Shown here one piece after another: positions 13,065-26,285 of a stretch of DNA of 64,000 nucleotides. This DNA is from Xylona heveae TC161. Taxonomy: Eukaryota; Ascomycota; Xylonomycetes; Xylonales; Xylonaceae. The notes below the pieces were generated by a model. That model worked only from the letters and a program-made list of their open reading frames with translations, searched no databases and was not told the origin of the DNA. The first letter of the stretch is position 1, and each line of letters begins with the position of its first letter. The translations under genes and the position numbers were made by a program. The stretch is from contig NW_017264193.1 in assembly GCF_001619985.1 (NCBI RefSeq), positions 1,307,726-1,371,725 of the forward strand, written 5' to 3'.

Positions 13065-13262
13065 TACTATTTTACTAATATTTATTATTAATATCTATAA
13101 TAAAGCTTAACAAAATACTATTTTTTTCTATAGATAATAAAAAAACTATTATATAATATATAACTATGGCCCAGAATACTTATTTATAAAAATTTCAATA
13201 TATATTATATATAATAAAACTCTATAAAAACTACTTTTATTAGAATAAATATACTAGTTATA
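13065..13262 (+). pseudogene. LINE fragment, endonuclease region
   Basis: This aligns by eye with 36657-36850 of the large LINE copy, in the apurinic-endonuclease part of ORF2, with many C-to-T and G-to-A differences. It ends where hAT-like terminal sequence begins. It is a scrap of an older LINE insertion that also received MITE A copy 1. Confidence 0.75.
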
Positions 13263-13735
13263 TAACAATCTAACTTGTAAGCCTAAGATATTATTTTAAT
13301 ACCTATCTAACTTATATAACTCAAACTATATTTATAAGTAGTCTAGAATTAAGTTAATTCTACTTAAAACCTTGATCTAACTACTTAAAATTATAAATAA
13401 ATATATAAAAATCTTTATAAATATTACTATAACTAGCATTAATACTTATTTACAAGTTAATAATATATATTATATTAGCTAAGTAATTAAATTATAAATT
13501 AACAAATATAAAATTATTTATTATAGCTACAATTATATAAATTTTAAATAGTAATTAAGATATTAAATAATATAAATTATTTTATTCTTGAACAATTATA
13601 ATTTTTTGTCTTTATATAAATAAATATATAATATATATATACTAACTAGTAAGTAATATAGTATATAAAATTCTTGTTTTTTAGATACTTTTATTTATAA
13701 TTTTTATCTCTATTTATATCTTGTCTAGTATAAAA
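13263..13735 (-). repeat. Diverged copy of the hAT-associated end sequence
   Basis: This is similar over its whole length to 19409-19870, for example at ACTAGCATTAATACTTATTTACA. Nearly all C and G in the 19.4-kb copy are replaced by T and A here. It is a heavily mutated fragment of the same repeat. Confidence 0.65.
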
Positions 13736-15746
13736 GCCTTATTTCATAACTGTATAGTAATACCTAGAATATACAGGATAATTACAAGCTGGAATAAAGT
13801 AGAGTAGAAGTAATATATTTTTCAAGCAACTTAATTATTCTAGTAGACTAATTACCTTATAATTCTATAGAACAATTAATTTAAATATTTTAACAACTAT
13901 AAGTTATATTAACTAGATATTAGGAATATAAATACTATAGACTATTTATAGGTAAAATATTTATTTAGACATACTATACTTTAATGATTTTCATTATATT
14001 ACATGATATAATAGAAATTTAATAGAAAGAAAGTTAAAGTACTTTTTATTCAAGTATAGCTTATCAATTATAATTTTTCTTTGATGAGTATTTTTTAATA
14101 TTAAATCCCTGCATATAAAATTATAAGCCAAAATATTCATTTGTTATAGAAATATAATATTGTAAAATTATTATATTTTGTATAAAGTTTATACTAATCA
14201 GGTTACTTGGATGATCAAGTTGCTTGAAAAATACATTAATAGCTAGATTCTATAACAAAAGTAGAACATTTATCTTTTGGTAGAGTATTTTACCTTATAA
14301 TATATATATAGTATATAACTACTAGACTATTTCATGGCTGTCATGCATGTAACATGCTAGACACTTATAAAGGTCTAGAGCAATACCATTATTAGCCAAG
14401 CTAGTCTAGACCTAGTAAATATAATAATTGCCTTTTTTTAAAGCAATTGTCTTCAATTATATAAACTAAATTATCCTTCAAATTTTATATTTAGTATGCT
14501 TGTAATGAGATACTAACCTACTCTATAACAGGTAATTAATAATATTTAACTAACTTCTCTAGTAAAAATTTCTAGAAGATATTTATTTAGGTCTAGTTTT
14601 GTCTTTGTCTAAGAAATTTTTATTTTTAATTTAATTAGTTTATAGAAAATACTATTTCTTTGACAAGTAGCTGTCTATGTTAGTATTCTGATAGTTATAT
14701 ACATTTAACAAAGTACTAGTACATTAGTTTATATATATCTTGAACTTTCTTTATTATTTCTATAGTTTAATGAAGCTAGACTAGATTTTAATTATATCTA
14801 TAGTAGGGCTAATGATAGATCTTTTCAATTAGGTAGTAGCATATACTTTTTTTATACTATAGTTTATATGGTTATTATATTTATTAATAGTTTGTAGTAT
14901 TTACTTAATTTTCTAGCATGGTTTGTTAGTTCTAATAGATTGTTCTTTGTTATATATACCATTTTAGATTAATAGAGTACATTTGGTATACATGAAACAG
15001 TTTGAAAGATGTTTGCTAGTGCATTATAGTACAGTTCATTGTATCTAGAGTCTTTTATTTATATTGTTTTATTAATAATAATAGTAATAGTTAGTATTAA
15101 ACAATATCAATAGGTAAATAGAAGTATCTTAGTATCTCTTTTAAGCAATTGTCTCTATTTATAAGAAGAGCTTATCTTGCCTGCCTTTTTCATTATATTC
15201 TATAAATTTCTTATTTTATCATTGTTTTCTAGTGAATTTTATCTTACAATGTATGTATAACATGCTATTTACTAACTGTATAATGCTTTTTTAGATAATA
15301 TTTTTCTTTAGTTCTTTCTTTTATTTTTTTTTCCCTATCTTTTTTCTACTCTTACAGTAAGTAGTTACTTTTTTGATTTAGTAACTACTACTAACATATG
15401 CTAGATGTCTGCTACTACTACTTTTATACCTCTATCTCTACCTTTAAATGATGGTAGTAGTGGTTGTTGCTAGCCCTACAATTAAATAGATTACACTAAG
15501 TAGGAATTATTAATTCAAGTAGATAATAAGTAGTACAAGCATTGTCTTTAGTACTTTGTTTAAGATTCTACTAGTCAATTCAAGTATATATAATTTGCTA
15601 GCAATAAAAATTGACTGTACTATGCCTCTATCAATTACAAGTATTATCAAGTAAGTTTTTATTTTTTTTTTATAATATTGTAGAGTAACATAAATGAAAG
15701 GTCAATTTCACAACTAGATTATATTTTTACTATCACAACAACAATG
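13736..15746. other. Unidentified AT-rich stretch before the mariner relic
   Basis: It is CpG-free but less extreme than its neighbours, with scattered mixed-composition words and no frame over 60 codons. It probably contains remains of one or more transposons and the 5' part of the Tc1/mariner element. I could not find matching inverted ends. Confidence 0.4.
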
Positions 15747-16810
15747 TTTCAAGCAATTAAGCTACAAAAATAAAGCCCTAAGCTATTTCTAGCTTTATAG
15801 AGTTAAATAATTAAAGCAAAAAAGTCTAGAAAGACTTACAAGCAAATTGCTTCATTACTTAGTATACCATATACTACTATTAAGTTTATACTTGTATAGG
15901 ACAAAAAACATGAAAATTCAAAGACTCTTCCATGATCTAAAAGATTTAAAAAAAATTTCTAACTGTATATCTAGACAGGTTTTATAATAAATTTTAAATA
16001 ATCTAAGCATAAAATTACAGGAATTACCTATAATATATGCACCAAAAGTGTCAAAAAGAATACTCTAATAAAAGCTCAAGAGAAACAATCTTTAGAAGTA
16101 AAAAAAGGTTGAAAGATTTCTTTTAATTAAAAAAGTTGCTATAGAGAGACTTGCATAGGCTTTTTAAACATTAAAACTAGACCATTAAAGAATAAAGGAA
16201 TTGTATTTTTAGTAATAAAACATAGGTTAAACAAGGGGTTGAAAAAAAGGCAAAATAGGTTTTCTAAAAGTCTGGAAAAACCTTTAAGAAATAAATTGTT
16301 CAAACTAAACAACATGAATCTAAAATTAATTAAATATTTTAGAGAGTCTTTGAATATAAGGTCTATATAGATTTTGTTATTATATAAGATGATCTTAGTT
16401 TTTCAAAGAATAGTTATATAGCAGCTGTTTACTACATTATTTTGAAAGAATACTTGCCAACAATTTTGGATTGAAAATCAATCTTTATTCAAGATAATGC
16501 TCATATATATACAGCTCAATTAGTTCAAAATTAGTTGAGCAATTACTTTATTCAGATAATAAACTAGCTTTATTACTTACCAGACCTTAACACTATAGAA
16601 AATATATAAGGAATGATAAAGGAATATCTCTATAAAGCTCATCTAGAGCTAGATTTTAAAAAAAGCAATGATACATACAATCATATGGTTGATGGAGTCA
16701 TTGAGGCCTGAAAAAATATGGATAATAATTTTTTTATCTAGCTTATTAATATAATGTCTTACAAAGTTTAAGCAGTAATAGAGGCAAAAAGATAGTATAT
16801 TAAATATTAA
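15747..16810 (+). pseudogene. Tc1/mariner-type transposase relic (DDE_3 superfamily)
   Basis: From ATG 15747 an N-terminal helix-turn-helix can be read (RKTYKQIASLLSIPYTTIKF). Near 16210-16290 an RQNRFSKSLEKP segment resembles the WVFRSPGK part of fungal Tc1 transposases. Near 16490-16620 QDNAHIYTA and LPDLNTIENIQGMIKEYLY carry the second D and the final D/E region. The C-terminal part ends at TAA 16808-16810. The N-terminal part is in the frame of 15747 and the catalytic part in the frame of 16490, so there is at least one frameshift. Many TAG/TAA stand where Q or W is expected, consistent with C-to-T change. A normal length would be about 350 residues. Confidence 0.8.
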
Positions 16811-17829
16811 TTTTTAATAGTATTATTTTATAGCAATTAAAAATCAATTATTTTAAATTTCAGCTAATTATTATACTTTATTATAGTGATAGAGTATTTT
16901 AAAGTATCATAAGTTGTAGTAATGCTATATAGTTAGACCTAAAATTTTTGTCATAGTACAATACTTTCAAGATACTAACAACTGTCTTTTAGTTAGTAAA
17001 ATACTTTCATAATGCTGTTTAAAAGCTTTGAATCTATACCACTCATTATCATGCTAGTCAAAAAAATGCTAAAAGCATTATCAAGCAGGCCCATGCCTTG
17101 GACAGCACTATGAAAAACATCAATAAGAAGAAGAAAGCTGCCAGCAATCTCCCTGCTACTAGTGCTCTTGCTACTACCATTTCTCCTCTTGCTCTCTACT
17201 TTTTCTATCTCAATTTATTACTAGCCTTGTACTATATTGTAGATGAGCTATATGTTTTTAATTTAGTATATCTTCTCTCATTGTCTCCTGTTCTGGATAC
17301 ATGCTAACTTGTATAAGCTAATTACTACTAGGGTAATTTATACAATTGAGGTACAAAAAAAATACCTACAAGGCTGACATTCTTGATACCAGTAACAAGA
17401 AGAATAATATAAAGCTTTCTATAGTTTATGATAAAGATAGCAGTATAGAGGAGGATGATGAAGAAGATAGAGATAGAAAATAGTTAGTTGCTTTTTCAAG
17501 TTTTTTTATCTGCATTTAGCCATTATGCTTGTTTTTCTTGTTTTGTTTTCTTTTAGTTTTATTAAAAGATTTTTCCATTACCTTTTTGTCTTGTAATTTA
17601 TATATGTGTACTTGTGCTTTTAGTATACTTATAGTTTTTTTTACCTTTTTAATTGTCTTATAGTATTCCATGATCATTTTCTAAATATTTTGTAGATTAT
17701 AGTATAGCTTCTACAAATTGTATTCTATGAAATAGCCTTTTTATTTTATTTTATATTGCTAGATGCCTCTCTTGATATATATATCTATTATACATTTGAT
17801 TAATTAATTAATTGTTCATTCTGCATGCA
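16811..17829. other. Spacer with an unidentified coding relic
   Basis: The stretch 17041-17307 is open on + and begins Lys/Ala-rich (KAASNLPATSALATT) before becoming hydrophobic. At 17430-17500 there is an acidic tail (EEDDEEDRDR) in another frame. Its composition is richer than its surroundings, so it is probably the end of a transposon protein. I do not recognise the family. The rest is AT-rich. Confidence 0.35.
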
Positions 17830-19340
17830 GCCTGAAAGCTATGGCAGGGTCTATAGTTTAAATACATAAAATGTATATTGAGCTTTTAAAGGTCACTCTA
17901 GAATCAGTCAAGCTGATACTAGATATTATCCATCAATATAAAAACAAAAGAAAATTAGGAAAATAATAAAAATAGACAAAGTAAGAGTAATAAAAGTAAT
18001 AAAAGAGGGTCAAAGTTTGGTTTTTTTTTGGTTTTGGTTTTTTGATTTTAGAAATTTCAAGAAGTATTTTTATCTTGAAGCCTACTCCAGTCCTATAATA
18101 TTTCTTGTTAATGTTGTCTTTCTTGATGTAATAACTATATTTTTAATACTATTTTAGTAGTATCTAGATATTCTAGTAAGTGGTTCTAGTTTTTTCCAGT
18201 ATATAATATTTTCAAAGTAAGAACTTTTTCCTTTACTTTTTGTAATAAAACTTTTTTAGCTTCTTTTGTTTGAGAGCAGGACAGTAATAAATGAGCTGAA
18301 CTCTGAGTAAAGTTGTAGATAAAGCTATATTATTTTAATTCATATATAGATAGCCTGTATAGGTAGGATTTAAAGTAACCATATCCTATCTTGAATTGAA
18401 TAGCAGTTGTAACTAGTTTTCTTCTAAGGTTTTAATATCCCTCAAATAGCTTCTAGTGTGGAAAGGTTCAAAACTGTTTATAATATTTTCCTTTAGAAGT
18501 AGTTTGCTATTGGTAAATCCATTGCTCAAGAATAAGCTTTTTCAACTTTCTTTTCAAGTAGCTATATGAAGTATATGCATCCTTGTGTAATTTGTTAGTA
18601 TATGTTGTTCCATGTTTGGTTGCTTTATCTGCTTTTTCATTTTCTAGTATTTCTTGATGTCCTGGAATCCATTGAAAGTAGATTTAAATATTATTGTCTT
18701 TGAAAACTTGAATAGCAGAAAAGATTTGTAGTAGTAGTTATTGTCTAGGTCCAGCTATAGGGTATTATATTGTATCTAAAATACTTTGATTGTCTGTAAA
18801 TATCTAGATAGCTTTAGAGTTTATAGTTGATTTATATACTATTCATTCTATTGCTTTAGTTAAAGCAAAGAGTTCTGCATTATAGATTTCTATATATGAG
18901 CCTAGATGCCAGGAAAAAGTATATATATCTTGATAGTATATAATATAACATTTTGCTCCTGCTGTTGTTTGTAGTGATCCATCTGTATATACTATACAAT
19001 TTTCTTCTAGAGTTTGCCTTTGAAGAGTGTTTAGCATTATTTAGTGTTTTTCTGTTATATTAGACTTGAAGTACTTGTTTTTGATAATAGATATAGCTGG
19101 AAATTGTTTCTATAGAGGCCATTTAGTTATTGTATAGGATTCTAGCTCTGGTGTAGTAGATAAAATAGTAGCTAACTTAGCTAGTATTTTTATATATTGA
19201 GTAGAATATGCTTTTGATTTTAACTGAGTAGGTTGTTGATTCCAGTCTAGGTACTTGGTAGTATCTATATCTTGTCCTATTTGTAATATTGGAAGAAATT
19301 TTTTAGGAGTTCTTTGTCTAAGTAGATGTAACAAGTAGGC
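17830..19340 (-). mobile_element. Tad-like LINE, 5'-truncated copy 3
   Basis: This is the reverse complement of the 3' part of the large LINE (about 38980-40510). It includes the 3' UTR words ACCATAGACTCTGCCATAG, the RNase H domain (18843-19037: VYTDGSLQTTAGAKC, SWHLGSYIEIYNAELFALTKA) and the preceding RT-RNase H linker (19110-19376). The RNase H part is better preserved than in the large copy. It is truncated in the 5' direction of the element at about 19342, where a hAT terminus abuts. 5' truncation is usual for LINEs. Confidence 0.85.
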
Positions 19341-19342
19341 TG

Positions 19343-22300
19343 CAGAATGGGTAAGGGTAGCCTGCCAGGCTCCCAACCTGGTCCTCTACCAGGGTCAGGT
19401 TTGGATAATGTTTTGACAACCTAACCCATGGACCTGGGTTACCATTTTGGCATCTACCTGACCTATGTAACCCAAGTTATACCCATGGGTAGTCTAGGAT
19501 TAGGTCAACCCTACATAAAAACCTAATTTAACTACTTAGTGTTATAAATAAACATAAGGATTGCTATAAATATCACTATAACTAGCATTAATACTTATTT
19601 ACAGGCTAATAATATAGATTATATTGGCTAAGTAATTAAATTATAAGTTGGCAAATGTAGAATCACTTATTACAGCTATGATTGCATAAATTATAGATGG
19701 TAATAAAAATATCAAATGATATGAATCATTTCATTCTTGGACAATCATGACTCTTTGCCTTTAAATAAACAAATATACAATGTATGTATACTAACTAGTA
19801 GCTAATACAGTGTACAGGATTTTTATTTCTAGGGTGCTTTCATCTACAATTTCTATATTCCTTCATGCCTTGTCCAAGGCAATGGTGTTGCCTTTTCATC
19901 TTGTGTTTAGGTAAACCAGTGTTTGGATCTTTTACTACCTTTGTAGCTTTCTTGGTTTTTTTGATCCATTCTTGGACCTTTTTAAGTATCATTATGTTTG
20001 AGTAATTTTTGTAGTAAATCATTAGTACAAGAGGCTGCTAGTAAAACTAGGGAATATTTTCTTACAAGACAAATTGAAAATGCTGGTGTGAAAAAATGAT
20101 ACTATTATAGTGTAGCTCAATTGTAGTAATCTTTGTAGTAATCTCTCAGTAATTAGTAGTAAATTCTTTACATATGTAGCTAGATTTACTTACTAAATAT
20201 CATTTTAAGTACTAGTAGAGGTTGTAGAAATTTGGAAAGCAGTTTTGCTCTATTATTAAATGCATGTTAGTAAAAAGTAAGAGCAGAGTAAGAGTAAAGT
20301 AAAACAAACATGAGAGTAAAGTAAGAGAAGGGTGAGGTAAGAAAGGTAATGTAGAGTGTATGATGAATAAAATGTGTAGAAATAAACTTACTTTCAAAAA
20401 TTATCAATGACATAAATGGTTTAGAGGTTTCTTTTGTTACAAAGGTTAAAAACTTCTAGCTAATTTTGTTGGCTTTAGAATAGATATAGATGGTAGTTAA
20501 GACAAAAAAGTAGGCTGTAAGTAAGTGGGAGTTACAAATAATATTGAATTATCAACATTAGTATTACAATCATTGCAATCCTGCAAAGCAATATTGTTTT
20601 CATGATCCTCATTACTCATTTCATTATTACTTATAAATGACTGTTCAAGAGCCTGCCTTAGTTTAGATTACTATTACTTTTCTTCTTTAATCTTATCTAT
20701 ATAATTTTGACTCTTAACAACCTTATTAGCTTCTTTTTAGATAACCTTATAGTAGTACAATAGTATAAGATTATGGATTGTTTCTGGTCTGAGCTATGCT
20801 CTGCAGTATGTACAAATGTCATAAGTAATATTAAATAATTACTCAATACCAATACCTGCTGCAGGCACTGCAAGTATATCCCTTGCCATTCTTGCTAGCC
20901 CAGGGAATTTGTTTTGCTTTTGCTTCCAGTACTAAAGTAGCTCTGTCTTTGCAACAACCCCTAAATCTTGATTAGTAGGATTACTACAATTATTACTACA
21001 ATTGTAAATATTACTTTTATAGAAATACCTAGTAATCTTACCTGGTCCCTGATTGCTCTTCTCTCTTTTCTAATACTTGTTGCTTCTAATTGTTGATGTA
21101 AAGTCATCTTCATTTAGAAGCTCTACAGGCTATGCTGGTTCTATACAGTTTGCATTAAAACTATACTTATCTTGATAAAGTTAAAAGAAATTTTTTTTGT
21201 ACACCTTCTTCTAACTTGGTTCCTAGTTTGCATTGTTGTAAAGAGACAGCTTATATTCAGAAGCTAGTATAGTTGTACAGAAATAGATTCATTTTCTATC
21301 ATTATAGATCTTTCTATAATAATGACTAAGTTTTTTCAATAGGCTTGAAGAGCATTAACTATATTCTGTTTCCAGGATTACTGCTTTTGTTGTAGAAGAA
21401 ATATGTAGTCATCTATATAGTTGAATAAATTATTATACATAGAGAAAGTATGATGAATTGTAGCACCTTTAGTTTTACCTAGCACCTGTGTATACTTTGT
21501 AAATAGCTTGAGCAATTCAATTACATACTTGATATGCACTCATTCATCAGCTGAAATAGACATACTTTGCATTGAATTATCATCACTTAGTAATCCAAAC
21601 CAAGCATTTAGAGGCTCTTATAGTTGGATTGTACAAGCATATTACAAGTAGAATTCTATTGTGTCTAGACATCTTGTGTTAGGTTGAGACAAAGATTGAA
21701 GCTACTTTATATTTTATAAAACTACTCATGTCTCTGAGGACTTGCTTTGAAAAACACAGCCAGTTTGTACAACTACATAAATGTCTCATTAGTGATTGCT
21801 ATAAATATTGCATCAAATGAGAATATTAGACCATACCTTGGAGATGGTTCTAGGAATGCTATACTGCTTATTGCTAACATCATCTATCATGTTTGTCTTT
21901 TACTCTGTAATTGTGTTGTCATTGATTAGTATTATACAAATGTTTTCAATTAATTCTTTAACTACATGTTAGATAACATGAAAAAGATAAAATAAATGAC
22001 CTGAAAATGCTTGAAATGACTGTTCCAGAAGCAATGTCTCCAAGTTCTAAGCAAGTATAGTGTTGTTACTTGTATTGTCTAAAACAACTACAAGTAGCCT
22101 ATCTTCAAGCTTATGCTTCTGTATTACTCTTGCAACTAGGACTGCTATATTTTGTCTAGTATGTCTTCCCTTGACCTACTCAAACCCAAGAAACACCTCC
22201 TGGAATTTCCAATTGTTGTCAATGAAATATGCTAGGATAGCAAAAAACCTATACCCATTGAGACTTGTCCAGCCATTAATTGCAAGTAAAACCTTTGAAG

Positions 22301-23768
22301 ACATGTTCTCCATGAATGTAGTTTCCAGTTCATCTACAGTATCTTTAAGACAGATTCATAGTATTTTTTTACTTGGTTTTGTACAGTTAGGATAAACCAA
22401 ATCCAGAAGTTCATAGAACTTTAGATGTTTAATAAATTAGAAAGAAAAATTTGATACTACAATGAGATTAAAGATTGTAATCTCCCATACTTTCTTGAAA
22501 AAGGATGTTGGTATCAAAAAACTTACAAGTATGGTTAATATCTAAATAAGGTGATCATTAGAGCAATCTTTTACTACCAAGAAATACTACTTATAGATCT
22601 AGTTGCTCATGTCTATAGGCTTTGCTATGTAACTCCTTTCTGCTTCTTTTTGCAAGTATTTGAGTTAAGATATTGTCCAAGAGCAGATGTTCCAGTGTTG
22701 TTAGATTAAAGGTACAAAAGTAATTGCTTGCAATGCTTGCAAAGAACTCTAGATGTACCCTCAATAGCATGAGCAACCTGAGAAAAGCTATTCTATACTA
22801 CAGAGGTACATGTTGTAGAGGTTTAACATATATTAACAAGTAAAGTTGTAGAATTTGCTAAGTGGCTAGCATTTTTAATTGCCCAAGGTGTATCATTCTA
22901 CCATGCTAGGAATTTCTTAGATGTTTTATATAAAAAGATAATGTAGTTACTATATTGATCAAGGTTGCTAATAATAGTATTTGATCTAGATGCTAAATAT
23001 AGTATAAGTATTAAAGGTACTAACAATGAAAGAAAAGAGCTACTAGCTTCATCATTAGATAGTAGTAGAGAATTAATTAATTAGAATAACATACTATCAA
23101 TATAATTATATATAAAAAGTATAGTATATTGTAGTATTTGTAAAAAATTCATGAAAAAAGAAGGGTTGGATTTGTACATATACATTAGTAGATGTATAAA
23201 TGTATAAATACCAAAAGAAGTAAATTAATATAATTATTAGTACAACTCTGCTTACAATATATGACAATTTTTTCTAACAAGGTATTTACTATTTATTATA
23301 AGTATATCATATAACATTCAAAGTATTAAGACTTAGAAAAAAATTTAATGCTAAGTTTATTAGTTTAAAATGTAAAGACTATAGTATTTCCAGTCATCTA
23401 TACATTTAGAAAATTTTTTAGAATTTTTAAAAATATTTTTCAAACAATAAAGAGTATTTTTAATTTAAAAGTTTAGAAAATAAATAACAACAAGAACATT
23501 TTACTATAGTATATAAATAATAGCAACTATAGAGTAGATGCATTACACTACTATTTTAGACCCTTGAAAATTCCATGTACTAATAGACAACTAATAGCTT
23601 AGTGATAGATAAAACATTAAATTATAGCTAATAGTAGGATTGCTACAATGATAGTACTAATTAGCTAAGGTCTTGCAATGTAACTAATAACTTCTAATAC
23701 TCTAAATGGTAAATTCAAGTAAATGATCCTTGACCTCCAACCACTTAGCAGGCATACTACCATTCTTT
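19343..23768 (-). mobile_element. hAT DNA transposon relic (right end tentative)
   Basis: The left end starts CAGAATGGGTAAGGGTAGCC, in the CAG-G style of hAT termini, directly against truncated LINE sequence. The coding part lies at 20640-22840 on the minus strand. The right end is uncertain. AGCAGGCATACTACCATTCT near 23748-23767 loosely mirrors the left terminus, but I could not find an 8-bp target duplication. About 4.4 kb would be a normal size for a fungal hAT. Confidence 0.55.
20640..22840 (-). pseudogene. hAT transposase relic
   Basis: Reading the minus strand from 22840, a BED-type zinc finger comes first (VLCKHCKQLLLYP, then GTSALGQYL, about 22680-22790). At about 22190-22290 follows the hAT core INGWTSLNGYRFFAILAYFI with KFQEVFLGFE, and at about 22060-22110 VVVLDNTSNN. 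The C-terminal dimerisation domain is at about 20740-20920 (FPGLARMARDILAVPA, then LRPETIHNL). The order and motifs match the Ac/hobo (hAT) superfamily. It is interrupted by many stops, mostly TAA/TAG where Gln or Trp is expected, so it is inactive. Confidence 0.85.
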
Positions 23769-25032
23769 AATTTCTTCTCTAATAATTTTACTAGCTCAAA
23801 AACCTGCTGCTAGCCATGATTCTCTCTATCCATCTTCTACTCATAACATTAATAGTCATAGTTCTCTGGCCACATATTGGCTGGTCCTGGCAGGGTAACC
23901 TATTTTTTGTTAAACTATGCTACTTAATTTGCTCAAATAGCAATCTTAGAAGTTATAAAAAAGTAATAAGGTTTGATACCCTTATAGATGCCAATACTTT
24001 TACTCTTTTCTGGCCAAGATTTATAAAGAATGGTAGATAGAATGTACTCTTTCTTTAGGAAAGTAGAAGTAGCATTTCTCTAATAGTTCTACCAGGTTTT
24101 AAAGATAATTATTTACAGAAATCTATCCTTAACTTTGTTAATATCTGTAGTACTTTCATTTTTCTCCTTTTTAGTTATCTCTACAGATAGATTTTTATCA
24201 TTTTCCAAATCATCATTCTGCCAGTGCTTCTCCTAAAAAAGATTATCTAGGTTGTCTTCTATATCTTCTTACACAGGGTTGCTGTTATCTGCCTGAGTAA
24301 ATAGGCTACTATCTTTGCTATATTCATATTTGACTAAAACTGCCTAAGTGCTAGTACTATTGACATATCTAGATTGCTAATTAGTAAACTACTTCAAAGA
24401 TTGCTACAATTCTAGCTTACCTTTTGTACATTTTTCTATCAATTGCCTGCTGCTTTAAATCTTCTTTTGCCTTATTTAAAGCTTGCTTGTATTCATTAAT
24501 TTGCTTAGTTTTGTTTACAGCCCTCAAGCATGTATTGTGATTGTTATTCTTGGCTTTCTTGATCTCAAGCTCAATTGAATTCATGTTCAAAAGGTGAGCA
24601 CAATGCTTTTGGGCAAAGCTACTTTGAGAGAGATTGACTTTTGCCTTGTACTTGTTTGCAGAGCCTTTAGAGTGTCCAACAAGGTAACAAGATGAAGATG
24701 GGCTTGATTTATCTATTCTGTAAGGTGGGTTAGCTTGCAGGTCAATTGTAGTAATTATTAAGGTGATCCAGTAGTAAGGAACCAGGAAATACTAACTTTA
24801 GCTACTCTATTAGGTGTTTTGTCAAAATTTTCCTATAGTTCAAGAGCTGTGATAATGTTATATACATGGCTAGATAGAGCTCATCATTAGTAACTAAATA
24901 ATATATTTTGCATAGCTATATAATCAAATTTAATGATTTTATACATACTTTCAAGATTTTGACAAAAGGTTATAGAGGTAAAAGAGAGAAGGTAAGGTAG
25001 AAGTAAAATATATAAGCACTTATTACCATCTT
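22841..25032. other. AT-rich DNA with an unidentified minus-strand coding relic
   Basis: From about 24760 down to 23780 the minus strand shows broken but composition-rich reading stretches. One is basic and Lys/Gln-rich, probably coiled coil (NYKAK-like, then LNKAKEDLKQQ), with others toward 23790. They are interrupted by stops and frame changes. I do not recognise the family; a transposon protein is the likeliest source. 22841-23780 shows nothing beyond AT-rich sequence and the possible hAT end. Confidence 0.4.
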
Positions 25033-25147
25033 ACATACTTACTTCTTACCATCTTATACACTTACTTCTTACTGTCTCATACACTTACTTTTTACTATCT
25101 CACACACTTACTTCTCACCATTTTACACACTTACTTATCACTCACTA
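25033..25147. repeat. 23-bp minisatellite, five units
   Basis: Five consecutive 23-bp units vary mostly by transitions. The consensus is close to ACACACTTACTTCTTACC plus ATCTT. A looser AG-rich sequence resembling its reverse complement lies at 20250-20390. It sits just upstream of the LINE 5' region. Confidence 0.8.
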
Positions 25148-25209
25148 TAAATTTACTTTTTACCTTACCTTTTACTTTACCTTTATATAACTAACTACTA
25201 CTAACCTCC

Positions 25210-25772
25210 TCCCTCTATCTCTACCAATAGGACTTCAAATCAAGTACAAATTGATTTAAATTAAAGAAAACCTCTCAGGCTCTTAATTTTATCTTGACTC
25301 TATTTAAGTTAAAATTGATGGAGTTATAAGAGTTTGAAATTTTCTTTATTTTGAAGACAAGAGAAGAAAGGTTTCTTTCCTCACTACTTAACCAAATCTT
25401 ATTTTATTTACTCTAAACTTGTTTTATATGTTTATCTACCCATTTTATTTAATTTATCCAAAATTCACAAAAGAATCACTAGTGGTTGTGGTTCTTTTGC
25501 ATCCTAAATTCTAGGTGCTAAGTACTATACTACTAAGTGAAAAATTTTCACCCCCCCTGCAACTCCACCAATCCTTATTGAATCTTCTTTAAAACTTGTT
25601 TACTGCTTTATACATGCAAGAGTATTGTATTTCATTTTGAATTTTGTTATTATCATTGTTTGATGTTAAGTTATTAAGTGTTGAAGTTTTTATACTTTTT
25701 GTATTACAAAATACCTACCCCTTCATAACACCATCAATTCTTTATCAATTCCATTTCTGCAAGTTGTTTCTG
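25210..25772 (+). mobile_element. LINE copy 1, first part of 5' region (before Ty3 insertion)
   Basis: This matches 47085-47530 of the second LINE copy nearly base for base apart from C-to-T and G-to-A changes (for example CAAATCAAGTACAAATT and AAATTCTAGGTGCTAA). The sequence ends in GTTGTTTCTG at 25763-25772, where the second Ty3 element is inserted. The LINE resumes at 33351. The start near 25210 is approximate and is where the two LINE copies stop being similar. Confidence 0.8.
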
Positions 25773-26285
25773 TGTAACAATGGTTACAAGGGTTAGTAAT
25801 GGATGGCACAGGGCCTACTTATGAAGTGCAGAGGCACAGTACACTGTATGATATCACAAGACAAGAGGTCATGTAATGATAAGATAAAAGAGCAGAGAAC
25901 AGTAGCAGAAATAGTGATTGTAGTGATCACAAGTGATCACAAGGTGATCAGGGTGATCAAATGCAATCAGCATGAAACAGATTGTCTATATAAGGAGGAT
26001 AGTTTTCCTATGTAACTAGAGTTGTTCTGTGTCATTCTTGACCTTATTGTTTTAGCATTACTGCTTTACAGTAATCAGTTATTAGTATTTAGATACTAGT
26101 ATGACAACAATATCTTATTGTTTACTTTATCTACCAGGCCTGAATTGTTACATCATTTTATATCACTCCTATCACTAAATAATATTGCAGGACATTATAT
26201 TACTAGGTGAGAACTCTTAATATACTGACAGAGAACTATCTAGGAAGATACAACCTGATGCCTATCCATAGATGTCACCATAACA
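25773..26285 (+). repeat. 5' LTR of Ty3 fossil 2
   Basis: A 513-bp repeat, TGTAACAATGG to TCACCATAACA. It contains TATATAAGGAGG near 25987-25998, a plausible TATA region for the element. GTGATCACAAG is repeated inside it as short direct copies. Confidence 0.93.

Noticed and set aside
23735-23768. Confident right inverted end of the hAT element
   Set aside because: The similarity to the left end is partial and no 8-bp target duplication was found, so it is kept only as a tentative boundary.
25033-25147. CRISPR-like regular repeat
   Set aside because: The 23-bp units are directly adjacent, without spacers, in a fungal nuclear context; this is a minisatellite.
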